A DNA stretch of 64,000 nucleotides from Limnohabitans sp. (GTDB lineage Bacteria > Pseudomonadota > Gammaproteobacteria > Burkholderiales > Burkholderiaceae_C), in the NCBI GenBank assembly GCA_018882835.1, contig VERE01000016.1, positions 1 to 64,000 on the forward strand, written 5' to 3'. Each line of letters begins with the position of its first letter. Positions within the stretch are counted from its first letter, which is position 1. Shown one piece after another: positions 27,471 to 34,274 of the stretch. The position numbers and the translations under genes were made by a program. The notes under the pieces were generated by a model. That model was given only the letters and a program-made list of their open reading frames with translations. It was not told where the DNA came from and searched no databases.

Positions 27471-27476
27471 TAAAAT
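27471..27476 (+). promoter_or_regulatory. Candidate -10 of a promoter before fdxA
   Basis: TAAAAT lies 49 bp before the fdxA ATG in the 78-bp gap after cysN. No convincing -35 is visible. It would allow fdxA to be expressed apart from the cys operon. Confidence 0.3.
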
Positions 27477-27524
27477 GCGGGTTTCGGCCTTACAGTTTGG
27501 CCCGTCTTTATTTTTGTACACACC

Positions 27525-27851
27525 ATGACCCACGTTGTCACTGAAGCCTGCATCCGTTGCAAATACACCGACTGTGTCGACGTTTGTCCCGTCGACTGCT
27601 TCCGCGAAGGTCCCAACTTCCTGACCATCGACCCTGATGAGTGCATTGACTGCGCAGTTTGCATTCCGGAATGCCCGGTGAATGCCATTTATGCAGAAGA
27701 AGACGTACCCGCAGGCCAAGAGCACATGACGGCACTCAACGCCGAGTTGTCACAAATTGGCTGGCCCAGCATCACCAAGCGCAAGGCCCCGCTGCCCGAC
27801 GCCGATGCCTGGAAAGACAAGACCGGCAAACTTCCCGAACTGGTTCGCTGA
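27525..27851 (+). CDS. fdxA: 7Fe ferredoxin FdxA ([3Fe-4S][4Fe-4S])
   Basis: A 108-aa ferredoxin. The first cluster motif is C9-X7-C17-X3-C21-P, with C12 and C25 near it. The second is [13 protein letters not shown] (C-X2-C-X2-C-X3-CP) at about residues 39-51. The C-terminal extension (from about residue 60) with [15 protein letters not shown] is the long tail seen in Azotobacter-type 7Fe ferredoxins. It carries low-potential electrons in the cytoplasm. Immediate neighbours are cysN upstream and a ferredoxin-NADP reductase 20 bp downstream, so it may be the donor for CysI; this is inference. Confidence 0.95.
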   Translation: MTHVVTEACIRCKYTDCVDVCPVDCFREGPNFLTIDPDECIDCAVCIPECPVNAIYAEEDVPAGQEHMTALNAELSQIGWPSITKRKAPLPDADAWKDKTGKLPELVR

Positions 27852-27871
27852 AGCCCTGACCGGCTGGCTGC

Positions 27872-28927
27872 ATGACCGTGGCCGACGCATCACTACCCAT
27901 CGAGACCGATGCCCTGATCATCGGTGCAGGCCCCGTGGGGCTTTTCCAGGTGTTCGAGCTGGGCCTGTTGGGCATCTCTGCCCAGGTTGTCGATGTGCTG
28001 CCCCATGTCGGGGGGCAATGCATGGCCTTGTACCCCGACAAACCTATTTATGACATCCCCGGCTTGCCACGCTGTACTGGCCGCGAGCTGACGCAGCGTC
28101 TGCAAACCCAAGCCAAGCCTTTTTCACCCACCTTCCATTTGAGCCATCAGGTCACATCGGTGGCTCGCCTGTCCGATCAGCGACTGCAAGTCCAGACCAA
28201 CCATTCGCAAACATTCATGACCCGCAGCTTGATCATTGCTGCGGGTGTGGGGGCCTTCTTGCCGCGATCGCTGAGCTTGCAGGGTTTGTCAGAATTGGAA
28301 GGGCGACAGGTTTTCCATCATGCCGATCAGCGGCCTGCCACGGTTGCGCAACATCGGGTGGTGGTCGGTGGCGACGATGACGCTGTCGGAACAGCCATCC
28401 AACTCGCACAGCAAGCCACAGGTCTGGACGCAGGCCGCGTCACCTTGCTGCACCGAAGGCTTGCGCTTGATGCATCACCGGACTTGCAGGCACAACTTCA
28501 AAGTCTGCAAGCCGCTGGGAAAATCGATTTCAAGCTGGGCCAGGTCACGGGCTTGGGCATGCATGGGCAGCACCTTCAAAGCCTTGACATCGCCACCCCC
28601 GAGGGGCTCAGCCACAGCCTGCCCTGCGATGCCTTGTGGGTCTTGCTGGGCCTGAGCCCGCAATTGGGCCCCATTGCGCAATGGGGCCTGGCCATGTCGC
28701 GCAAACAGCTGAACGTGGACACCGAACGTTTCGCAACGTCTGAACCTGGCATTTTTGCGGTGGGCGACATCAACACCTACCCCGGCAAACGCAAACTGAT
28801 CCTGAGCGGTTTTCACGAAGCCACGCTGGCGGCCTATGCCATCGCAGCCTACCTTCGTCCGGGCGAAAAAATACCCTTTGAATACACCACAGCATCACCC
28901 CGGTTGCACCAGCGACTGGGGGTGTGA
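27872..28927 (+). CDS. Ferredoxin-NADP reductase, thioredoxin-reductase-like type
   Basis: A 351-aa two-dinucleotide-domain flavoprotein. The FAD-binding motif DALIIGAGPVGLFQVFELG opens the protein. GGQCMALYPDKPIYDIPG is a block shared by TrxR-like ferredoxin-NADP reductases, which lack the CXXC redox pair of thioredoxin reductase. The NADP domain starts near VVVGGDDDAVGTAIQLAQ, where aspartates replace the usual Gly/Ser of GGGDSA. The second FAD contact is GIFAVGDINTYPGKRKLI. It lies 20 bp after fdxA and is probably co-transcribed, giving an NADPH-ferredoxin module next to sulfite reductase. Confidence 0.88.
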   Translation: MTVADASLPIETDALIIGAGPVGLFQVFELGLLGISAQVVDVLPHVGGQCMALYPDKPIYDIPGLPRCTGRELTQRLQTQAKPFSPTFHLSHQVTSVARLSDQRLQVQTNHSQTFMTRSLIIAAGVGAFLPRSLSLQGLSELEGRQVFHHADQRPATVAQHRVVVGGDDDAVGTAIQLAQQATGLDAGRVTLLHRRLALDASPDLQAQLQSLQAAGKIDFKLGQVTGLGMHGQHLQSLDIATPEGLSHSLPCDALWVLLGLSPQLGPIAQWGLAMSRKQLNVDTERFATSEPGIFAVGDINTYPGKRKLILSGFHEATLAAYAIAAYLRPGEKIPFEYTTASPRLHQRLGV

Positions 28928-28959
28928 TGCGATAATTTTCAGATCAAGGGAGTGGTGTG

Positions 28960-29802
28960 TCAGGCTGTCAGCAACATTGTGGCAATCGGTTGATGACCAT
29001 GGTTCAACGGGCCATGGCCCTGGCCTGTGTGCACCGACGCACCTGCGGCTATTGCCTTCAGGATGTACGCACGGGCCTGGGCCACAGCCGCGCTCAAATC
29101 CAGGCCCTGCGCCAAGCCAACCGCTATGGCCGAAGACAAGGTGCAGCCCGTGCCATGCACATTGTGGCTGGCAATCCGCCTGGCGGCAAAATGCTGCGCG
29201 GGTTGCCTCGCTTGCAACAGCACATCGACCACTTCCTCACCGGCCAAATGCCCACCCTTGAGCAACACCGCCTGGGCGCCCAGGGCCAACAATGCCTGTG
29301 CTGCGCCCTCGAGTTGGTCAATGCTGTGCAAGTTTTGCCCCAGCAACAGGGCCGCCTCGTCCAGGTTGGGCGTGATCACACTGGCGCGAGGAAACACATC
29401 GCGCACCAACGTCGCCACCGTTTCCTGCGCAATCAGGCGGTCACCGCTGGTGGCCACCATGACTGGATCCAGCACCACATGACGCGGCTGGTAATGGTCA
29501 ATCGCCCAGCAAACAACCTCGACAATACCCGGCGCATGCAACATGCCAATTTTGATGGCATCGACGCCAATGTCGTCCATCACCGACTGAATTTGGGCCT
29601 TCAAGAACTCGGGCGGTACCGGATGAATGCCTTGCACGCCCTGGGTGTTTTGCGCGGTCAACGCAGTGATGGCCGTCATGCCATAACCGCCCAGCGCAGC
29701 AATGGTTTTCAAGTCTGCCTGAATGCCCGCGCCGCCGCCACTGTCAGAGCCAGCAATGGTGAGGACACGCGCATAACGATGGGGCAAAGAGGGTTTCTGC
29801 AT
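28960..29802 (-). CDS. thiD: Hydroxymethylpyrimidine/phosphomethylpyrimidine kinase
   Basis: A 280-aa ribokinase-fold enzyme phosphorylating HMP to HMP-PP for thiamine synthesis. The N-terminal substrate block is VLTIAGSDSGGGAGIQADLK, followed by GGYGMTAITALTAQNTQGV. The anion-hole region is NVHGTGCTLSSAIAVGLAQG, with the catalytic Asp replaced in context by GTGC as in ThiD. DPVMVATSGDRLI is also typical. I chose the ATG at 29800-29802; an in-frame TTG six codons upstream is unlikely. It is divergent from thiO with 35 bp between starts and convergent with the ferredoxin reductase gene. Confidence 0.94.
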   Translation of the reverse strand: MQKPSLPHRYARVLTIAGSDSGGGAGIQADLKTIAALGGYGMTAITALTAQNTQGVQGIHPVPPEFLKAQIQSVMDDIGVDAIKIGMLHAPGIVEVVCWAIDHYQPRHVVLDPVMVATSGDRLIAQETVATLVRDVFPRASVITPNLDEAALLLGQNLHSIDQLEGAAQALLALGAQAVLLKGGHLAGEEVVDVLLQARQPAQHFAARRIASHNVHGTGCTLSSAIAVGLAQGLDLSAAVAQARAYILKAIAAGASVHTGQGHGPLNHGHQPIATMLLTA

Positions 29803-29837
29803 GCCCCGAATTATGCGCAAAGAAAGGATGGCCCGGC

Positions 29838-30929
29838 ATGAGCTCGGCTCAACCCCTGAGCGTGGTCCTGGGCGCCGGCCTGATGGGTCGACTGCTCAGC
29901 CATGCGCTCGCCACGCTCGGGCACCGTGTCGAGGTCCATGAAGCACAGGGCCCCGACGCCCAAGGTGCGGCTGCACGTGTTGCCGCTGCCATGCTGGCCC
30001 CTCTGGCCGAGTCAGCCATCACCGAGGCGCCTGTCGTGCGCATGGGGCACCACGCGCTGACGCGCTGGCCGCAGATTCTGAAAAACCTGAAGTCGCCTGT
30101 TTTTTTTCAGCAAAACGGCACCCTGATCTTGTGGCACCGCCAAGATGCCGCAGAGGCGCACCGCTTCGAGCAATTGTTGCAGCGCACGCAGCGCGAGCAT
30201 GCCGCGCTGCCGGGTCTTCAAACGCTGCGAGGCCCCGCACTGCAAGCCATCGAGCCCGCGCTGGAAGCACGTTTCCAGCAAGCCTTGTATTTGCCTGGCG
30301 AAGGACAGCTTGACAACCGACAGTTGTTGCAAGCCCTGCTGGCAGACTTGACCGCGAACCCCTCCGTGCAAATGCATTGGAACAGCCCACGCAAACCACA
30401 AGATTTTGCAAGCGAAGGCGCAGGCGCTGCGCAATGGATTTTCGATTGTCGTGGCTTGGGCGCCCGCACCGAGCAGCCCGCCTTGCGCGGCGTGCGCGGC
30501 GAAGTCATTCGGCTGCACGCCCCAGACGTCACGTTGCTGCGCCCCACGCGCCTGATCCATCCGCGGTACCCGATCTACATCGCGCCGAAGGAAGACCATG
30601 TGTTTGTGATTGGGGCAACCGAAATTGAAACCGAAGACCTGTCGCCCGCCAGTGTGCGCTCCACGCTGGAATTGCTGAGTGCGGCTTACACCGTGCATCC
30701 CGGGTTTGGCGAGGCGCGCATTCTTGAAGTCGCGACCCAGGCGCGTCCGACCTTGCCCGACAACCTGCCCTTGCTCAGGCTAAACAGCACTCGCCATGTC
30801 AGTTTGAACGGTCTGTACCGCCACGGTTTCCTGATTGCTCCCGCACTGCTGGATGCCACCCTGGAATGGGTTCAACACGGCACGCTGAAACTGGCCCAAG
30901 AATTTCAACTGAGCGTTCAACATGACTGA
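29838..30929 (+). CDS. thiO: FAD-dependent glycine oxidase ThiO
   Basis: A 363-aa D-amino-acid-oxidase-fold protein that oxidises glycine to the imine used for the thiazole ring (the aerobic alternative to ThiH). The FAD motif is VVLGAGLMGRLLSHALATLG at the N-terminus. AAARVAAAMLAPLAES corresponds to the conserved GA[AS]..AAGML region. The C-terminus has the family blocks ARPTLPDNLPLL and GLYRHGFLIAPAL. It overlaps thiS by eight bases, and operon context (thiS, thiG, thiE) fixes its role in thiamine synthesis rather than amino-acid catabolism. Confidence 0.93.
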   Translation: MSSAQPLSVVLGAGLMGRLLSHALATLGHRVEVHEAQGPDAQGAAARVAAAMLAPLAESAITEAPVVRMGHHALTRWPQILKNLKSPVFFQQNGTLILWHRQDAAEAHRFEQLLQRTQREHAALPGLQTLRGPALQAIEPALEARFQQALYLPGEGQLDNRQLLQALLADLTANPSVQMHWNSPRKPQDFASEGAGAAQWIFDCRGLGARTEQPALRGVRGEVIRLHAPDVTLLRPTRLIHPRYPIYIAPKEDHVFVIGATEIETEDLSPASVRSTLELLSAAYTVHPGFGEARILEVATQARPTLPDNLPLLRLNSTRHVSLNGLYRHGFLIAPALLDATLEWVQHGTLKLAQEFQLSVQHD

Positions 30930-31137
30930 AGCTCACCTGCTCCAGGTCTGGATCAACCAGACCCCCTATCAACTGACGGCTCCCGCGACCCTGGCCGATG
31001 CGGTGGCGCGCGTAGGCATTCAACCGCCCTTTGCTGCCGCAGTGAACCTGAACTTTGTCCCCAAAACCCGCTACGCGCAGCATGCACTGAGCGACGGGGA
31101 CCACATCGAATTGATCGCACCCATCACTGGAGGCTGA
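30922..31137 (+). CDS. thiS: Sulfur carrier protein ThiS
   Basis: A 71-aa ubiquitin-like protein. Its C-terminal Gly-Gly (IELIAPITGG) is adenylated and converted to thiocarboxylate to deliver sulfur to the thiazole synthase. The beta-grasp pattern and AAAVNLNFVPKTRYAQHAL match ThiS. No thiF adenylyltransferase is in the window, so activation must come from elsewhere. The start overlaps thiO by eight bases. The 3' end contains GGAGG (31130-31134), the ribosome-binding site of thiG. Confidence 0.93.
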   Translation: MTEAHLLQVWINQTPYQLTAPATLADAVARVGIQPPFAAAVNLNFVPKTRYAQHALSDGDHIELIAPITGG

Positions 31138-31140
31138 CCT

Positions 31141-31929
31141 ATGAACGACAACCTGGTTTTGTATGGCGAACATTTTGAAAGCCGGCTCTTGCTGGGAACC
31201 TCCCGTTACCCTTCACCCAGTGTTCTGACGGCGGCCATTGAGCGCGCGCAACCGGCCATGCTGACAGCTTCATTGCGCCGTCAAACAGCCAGTGGTGGCG
31301 AGGCCTCGCAAAGTTTCTGGAACTTGTTGCGCACTGCCAATGTGCCCGTGCTGCCGAACACGGCCGGCTGTCACAGTTTGCAAGAGGCCATCACCACAGC
31401 AGAAATGGCCCGCGAAGTTTTTGAAACAGATTGGGTCAAACTGGAACTGATTGGCGACGACTACACACTGCAACCCGATACCTTGAACCTGCCCGAGGCT
31501 GCGCGTCAACTGATTCAGTCAGGCTTCAAAGTTCTACCCTACTGCACCGATGACCTGGTGCTCTGTCAAAAGCTGGTCGATGTGGGCTGCCAGGCGGTCA
31601 TGCCCTGGGCCGCTCCCATTGGCACCGGCAAGGGCCCCATCAACCCCTATGCTTTGCGCACACTGCGCGAGCGACTTGACGTCCCCATGATTGTGGATGC
31701 AGGCCTTGGCTTGCCATCCCACGCTTGCCAAGTCATGGAGTGGGGTTACGACGGCGTGCTGCTGAACACCGCTGTTGCGCTGGCGCAAGACCCCGTCGCC
31801 ATGGCTGGCGCTTTTGCCGATGCCGTGCGTGCAGGACGTTCCGCTTTCCGGGCAGGGGCGATGCAAGCGCAAGACAGTGCGCAACCGAGCACCCCCGTGC
31901 TGGGCACGCCCTTCTGGCATCAAGGGTGA
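31141..31929 (+). CDS. thiG: Thiazole synthase
   Basis: A 262-aa TIM-barrel enzyme forming the thiazole phosphate moiety from DXP, dehydroglycine and ThiS thiocarboxylate. Family blocks are RLLLGTSRYPSPSVL, VLPNTAGCHSLQEAITTAEM, DWVKLELIGDDYTLQPDT and PYCTDDLVLCQKL. VDAGLGLPSHACQVMEWGYD is the phosphate-binding end of the barrel. A strong GGAGG seven bases before the ATG supports the start. thiE begins four bases after its stop. Confidence 0.96.
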   Translation: MNDNLVLYGEHFESRLLLGTSRYPSPSVLTAAIERAQPAMLTASLRRQTASGGEASQSFWNLLRTANVPVLPNTAGCHSLQEAITTAEMAREVFETDWVKLELIGDDYTLQPDTLNLPEAARQLIQSGFKVLPYCTDDLVLCQKLVDVGCQAVMPWAAPIGTGKGPINPYALRTLRERLDVPMIVDAGLGLPSHACQVMEWGYDGVLLNTAVALAQDPVAMAGAFADAVRAGRSAFRAGAMQAQDSAQPSTPVLGTPFWHQG

Positions 31930-31933
31930 CACC

Positions 31934-32836
31934 ATGACCACAGCCATCGACATCGCACAACAACTGACACAACGCTACGCTTCGCTGCAAGCGGGTGACA
32001 GTTTGCCGCCCCCCGCTTGGGACCCGCGCCAACCAGAATGGATAAACGGCGTGCTTCTGGCATGTGCTTCCCTGGGATTTTTACCCCACGATGCAGCTTG
32101 CATTGCCAACGCCTGGCAGGCGCAATCCACTCGACTCGGTGGCTTTGACCCAGAGCACTGGCCCGATTCGCCACAAGACTTTGGCATCGCCCCTGTTCCG
32201 CGCAACAACGCCTTCCCGAGTTGCCCCAAGGCACTTGGTTTGTATGCGGTGTTGCCCGATGCGCAATGGGTCAAGCGCATGGCCGACGCCGGCGTTCCCA
32301 CCTTGCAACTGCGGTTCAAATCAGATGATGAAAATGCGATCAGGCGCGAAGTCGAGGCTGCCGTGCGTGCAGTCGAAGGGAGCCACAGCCTCTTGTTCAT
32401 CAACGATCACTGGCAGCAAGCCATTGCCTCCGGCGCTTACGGCGTGCACTTGGGCCAGGAAGACATGGCCGAGGCACCCCTGGAAAAAATTCGATCTGCC
32501 GGCTTGCGTTTGGGGTTGAGCACCCATGGCTATGCAGAAATGTTGAAGGCCGACGCGGCCAGCCCAAGCTACCTTGCACTGGGCGCTGTTTTCCCCACCA
32601 CCCTCAAGCGCATGGTCACCGCGCCACAAGGAACGGGTCGACTCAACGCCTATGCGGCATTGATGCGTCACCATGCCTTGGTCGGCATCGGCGGCATTGA
32701 CGAAGCACGGATTCCGCTGGTTCTTCAAAGTGGCGTCGGCTCGATCGCCGTGGTGCGCGCCATCACCGGCGCAGAGAATGCCGAAGCGGCGGCGGCCCGA
32801 TTGCAGAAAATCATGACGGACTGCCAAAAACCCTAA
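31934..32836 (+). CDS. thiE: Thiamine-phosphate synthase with N-terminal extension
   Basis: A 300-aa protein; ThiE is usually about 210 aa. The TMP synthase barrel starts near residue 97 (KALGLYAVLPDAQWVKRM) with GVPTLQLRFK, SLLFINDHWQQAI, YGVHLGQEDM and GLSTHGYAEM. It ends with VGIGGIDEARI and VRAITGAENAEAA. The first about 95 residues (Trp/Pro-rich, with FDPEHWPDSPQDFGIAPVP) do not match the barrel, and I do not know their role. The extension is in frame, follows thiG by four bases and shows no break. It seems to be genuine and is likely lineage-specific. Confidence 0.9.
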   Translation: MTTAIDIAQQLTQRYASLQAGDSLPPPAWDPRQPEWINGVLLACASLGFLPHDAACIANAWQAQSTRLGGFDPEHWPDSPQDFGIAPVPRNNAFPSCPKALGLYAVLPDAQWVKRMADAGVPTLQLRFKSDDENAIRREVEAAVRAVEGSHSLLFINDHWQQAIASGAYGVHLGQEDMAEAPLEKIRSAGLRLGLSTHGYAEMLKADAASPSYLALGAVFPTTLKRMVTAPQGTGRLNAYAALMRHHALVGIGGIDEARIPLVLQSGVGSIAVVRAITGAENAEAAAARLQKIMTDCQKP

Positions 32837-32845
32837 AAATTGCGC

Positions 32846-32851
32846 TACAAT
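32846..32851 (+). promoter_or_regulatory. Candidate -10 of the tRNA-Asn promoter
   Basis: TACAAT lies 11 bp before the mature tRNA 5' end, matching the hexamer in front of tRNA-Ser. The -35 would fall inside the end of thiE and is poor. Confidence 0.45.
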
Positions 32852-32862
32852 TTAGGTCTTGA

Positions 32863-32938
32863 TCCCCGATAGCTCAGTCGGTAGAGCGCCGGACTGTTAA
32901 TCCGTAGGTCCCTGGTTCGAGCCCAGGTCGGGGAGCCA
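32863..32938 (+). tRNA. tRNA-Asn(GTT)
   Basis: A 76-nt tRNA with encoded CCA. The acceptor TCCCCGA pairs with TCGGGGA (32928-32934), then discriminator G and CCA. Anticodon GTT lies at 32896-32898 in loop CTGTTAA, with a GGTTCGAGCC T-arm. The sequence is close to E. coli tRNA-Asn in the anticodon and T arms. Confidence 0.97.
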
Positions 32939-32943
32939 AATTT

Positions 32944-32975
32944 AAAAGGACTTAGAGAAATCTAAGTCCTTTTTT
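32944..32975. terminator. Strong bidirectional rho-independent terminator
   Basis: AAAAGGACTTAGA (32944-32956) pairs perfectly with TCTAAGTCCTTTT (32961-32973) around a GAAA tetraloop, followed by a T-run to 32975; the mirror-image A-run serves the minus strand. It separates tRNA-Asn from the long minus-strand secretion operon and terminates both. Confidence 0.92.
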
Positions 32976-32995
32976 CATTGGCAAGAATGGGGTGG

Positions 32996-34273
32996 CTATT
33001 TTTCTTTGAAGGCCATTGAAGTCGTTCTGGAAATGGGCGAAGTGATGTAAGACAACACAGAGCGCTTGCCCGTGATGATGTCGACCTGAGCTGTCATGCC
33101 AGGCAGCAACGCCAATTTTTTCCCGATGGAAGACTCGTTACCCAGCGGGTCCACCTTGACCAGATAAAAGAAATCGCCGCGCTCGTTGTTGATGGCATCC
33201 GAGCCAACCACTTCGACCCTGCCCGTAAGACTTCCGAAAATTGAAAAGTCGTAGGTGCTGAGTTTGATCATGGCTTTCTGACCCACTTGAACAAAGCCGA
33301 TGTCACCCGGTCGCACTTTCAGCTCAAACATCAACTTGGAATCCACCGGCACAATTTCCACCGCGGGTTCCCCGGCCTTGATCACACCGCCCTGGGTTGA
33401 CACCAGCACTCGGTTCACGATGCCATCCATAGGGCTTCGAATGGTGCTTCGCAGCATTTTGTCCTGGGCCACAGGCATGACCTGCTCGATTTGGCTGAGC
33501 TCAGCACGGGCTTTGGCCAATTCAGACAAGGTCTCGCTGCGATGGTCCTGCAAGCTAGCGGACCGACGGTCCCGAATCTCGTCCAGAGCACCCGTGATCG
33601 ACTCGACCCGCGCCACGGCCTCAGCAAAGGCCTTCTCAGAGCGAACGGCTTCCAGCTTGGGTTCGAGTCCCCGTTCCACCAACTGTGTCATGGCTTCAAA
33701 CTCTTCCTTCACCAACGACAACGAGCGCTTGGCCCCTTGCAATTCCGACTGCCTTTGACGCAATTGGGAATCAAAAGAGGCCAAGGTTGCGTCGATGCGC
33801 GCCTTGCGAGCAACCGCCAGTGACATTTCATTGGCGACCAGGCCTGGAGAAAATTTTTCCAGTTCTCTGGGGAAAACAGGCAGTTTGCCCGCATGCTCTG
33901 ATTCGAGCCGTAGCACCCGGGCACGCGATTGCATGAGCTCGTATTTTTTGGTCTCCAACCCACCCACAGATTCCAGCGGGCTGAGTGTGATCAATTCGTC
34001 GCCTTGCTTCACGACCTGTCCCGCAGCCACATGAATGCTTTGAATCAAGCCCCCCTCCAAATGCTGAATGGTCTGCAGCTTTGAATAGGGAATGATGCGG
34101 GCTTCCGAAGAAATCACTTGCTCGAATTGGGACACCGATGCCCATCCCAGAAAAACCAGCAAGCTCAAAAAGAGCACCCATAAAAAATAGCGTGAGGTCC
34201 GGTTTGCAGAGCCGCCTGGCCCCAAGCAAAGCTCTTTCAACACGGTCAAAGCCACTAAAAAAGATTTCATCAT
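32996..34273 (-). CDS. Type I secretion membrane-fusion (HlyD/LapC-like) adaptor
   Basis: A 425-aa periplasmic adaptor linking the ABC exporter to the TolC-like channel. A short cytoplasmic N-terminus leads to one membrane helix (YFLWVLFLSLLVFLGWASV). HLEGGLIQSIHVAAGQVVKQ is the lipoyl half-motif. A long coiled-coil hairpin (residues about 105-265) follows, rich in Glu/Arg/Ala heptads. The second lipoyl half begins TIRSPMDGIVNRVLVSTQGG, and a beta-barrel with GMTAQVDIITGKRSVLSYI closes the protein. I chose the first ATG of the ATGATG pair (34268-34273), one base after the stop of the ABC gene; a longer frame upstream is a shadow. It is the last gene of the secretion operon. Confidence 0.93.
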   Translation of the reverse strand: MMKSFLVALTVLKELCLGPGGSANRTSRYFLWVLFLSLLVFLGWASVSQFEQVISSEARIIPYSKLQTIQHLEGGLIQSIHVAAGQVVKQGDELITLSPLESVGGLETKKYELMQSRARVLRLESEHAGKLPVFPRELEKFSPGLVANEMSLAVARKARIDATLASFDSQLRQRQSELQGAKRSLSLVKEEFEAMTQLVERGLEPKLEAVRSEKAFAEAVARVESITGALDEIRDRRSASLQDHRSETLSELAKARAELSQIEQVMPVAQDKMLRSTIRSPMDGIVNRVLVSTQGGVIKAGEPAVEIVPVDSKLMFELKVRPGDIGFVQVGQKAMIKLSTYDFSIFGSLTGRVEVVGSDAINNERGDFFYLVKVDPLGNESSIGKKLALLPGMTAQVDIITGKRSVLSYITSPISRTTSMAFKEK

Positions 34274-34274
34274 G

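Noticed and set aside
29803-29837. TPP riboswitch upstream of the thiO-thiS-thiG-thiE operon
   Set aside because: Only 35 bp separate the thiD and thiO starts, and no CTGAGA or ACCCTTTGAACCTGAT-type element was found there.
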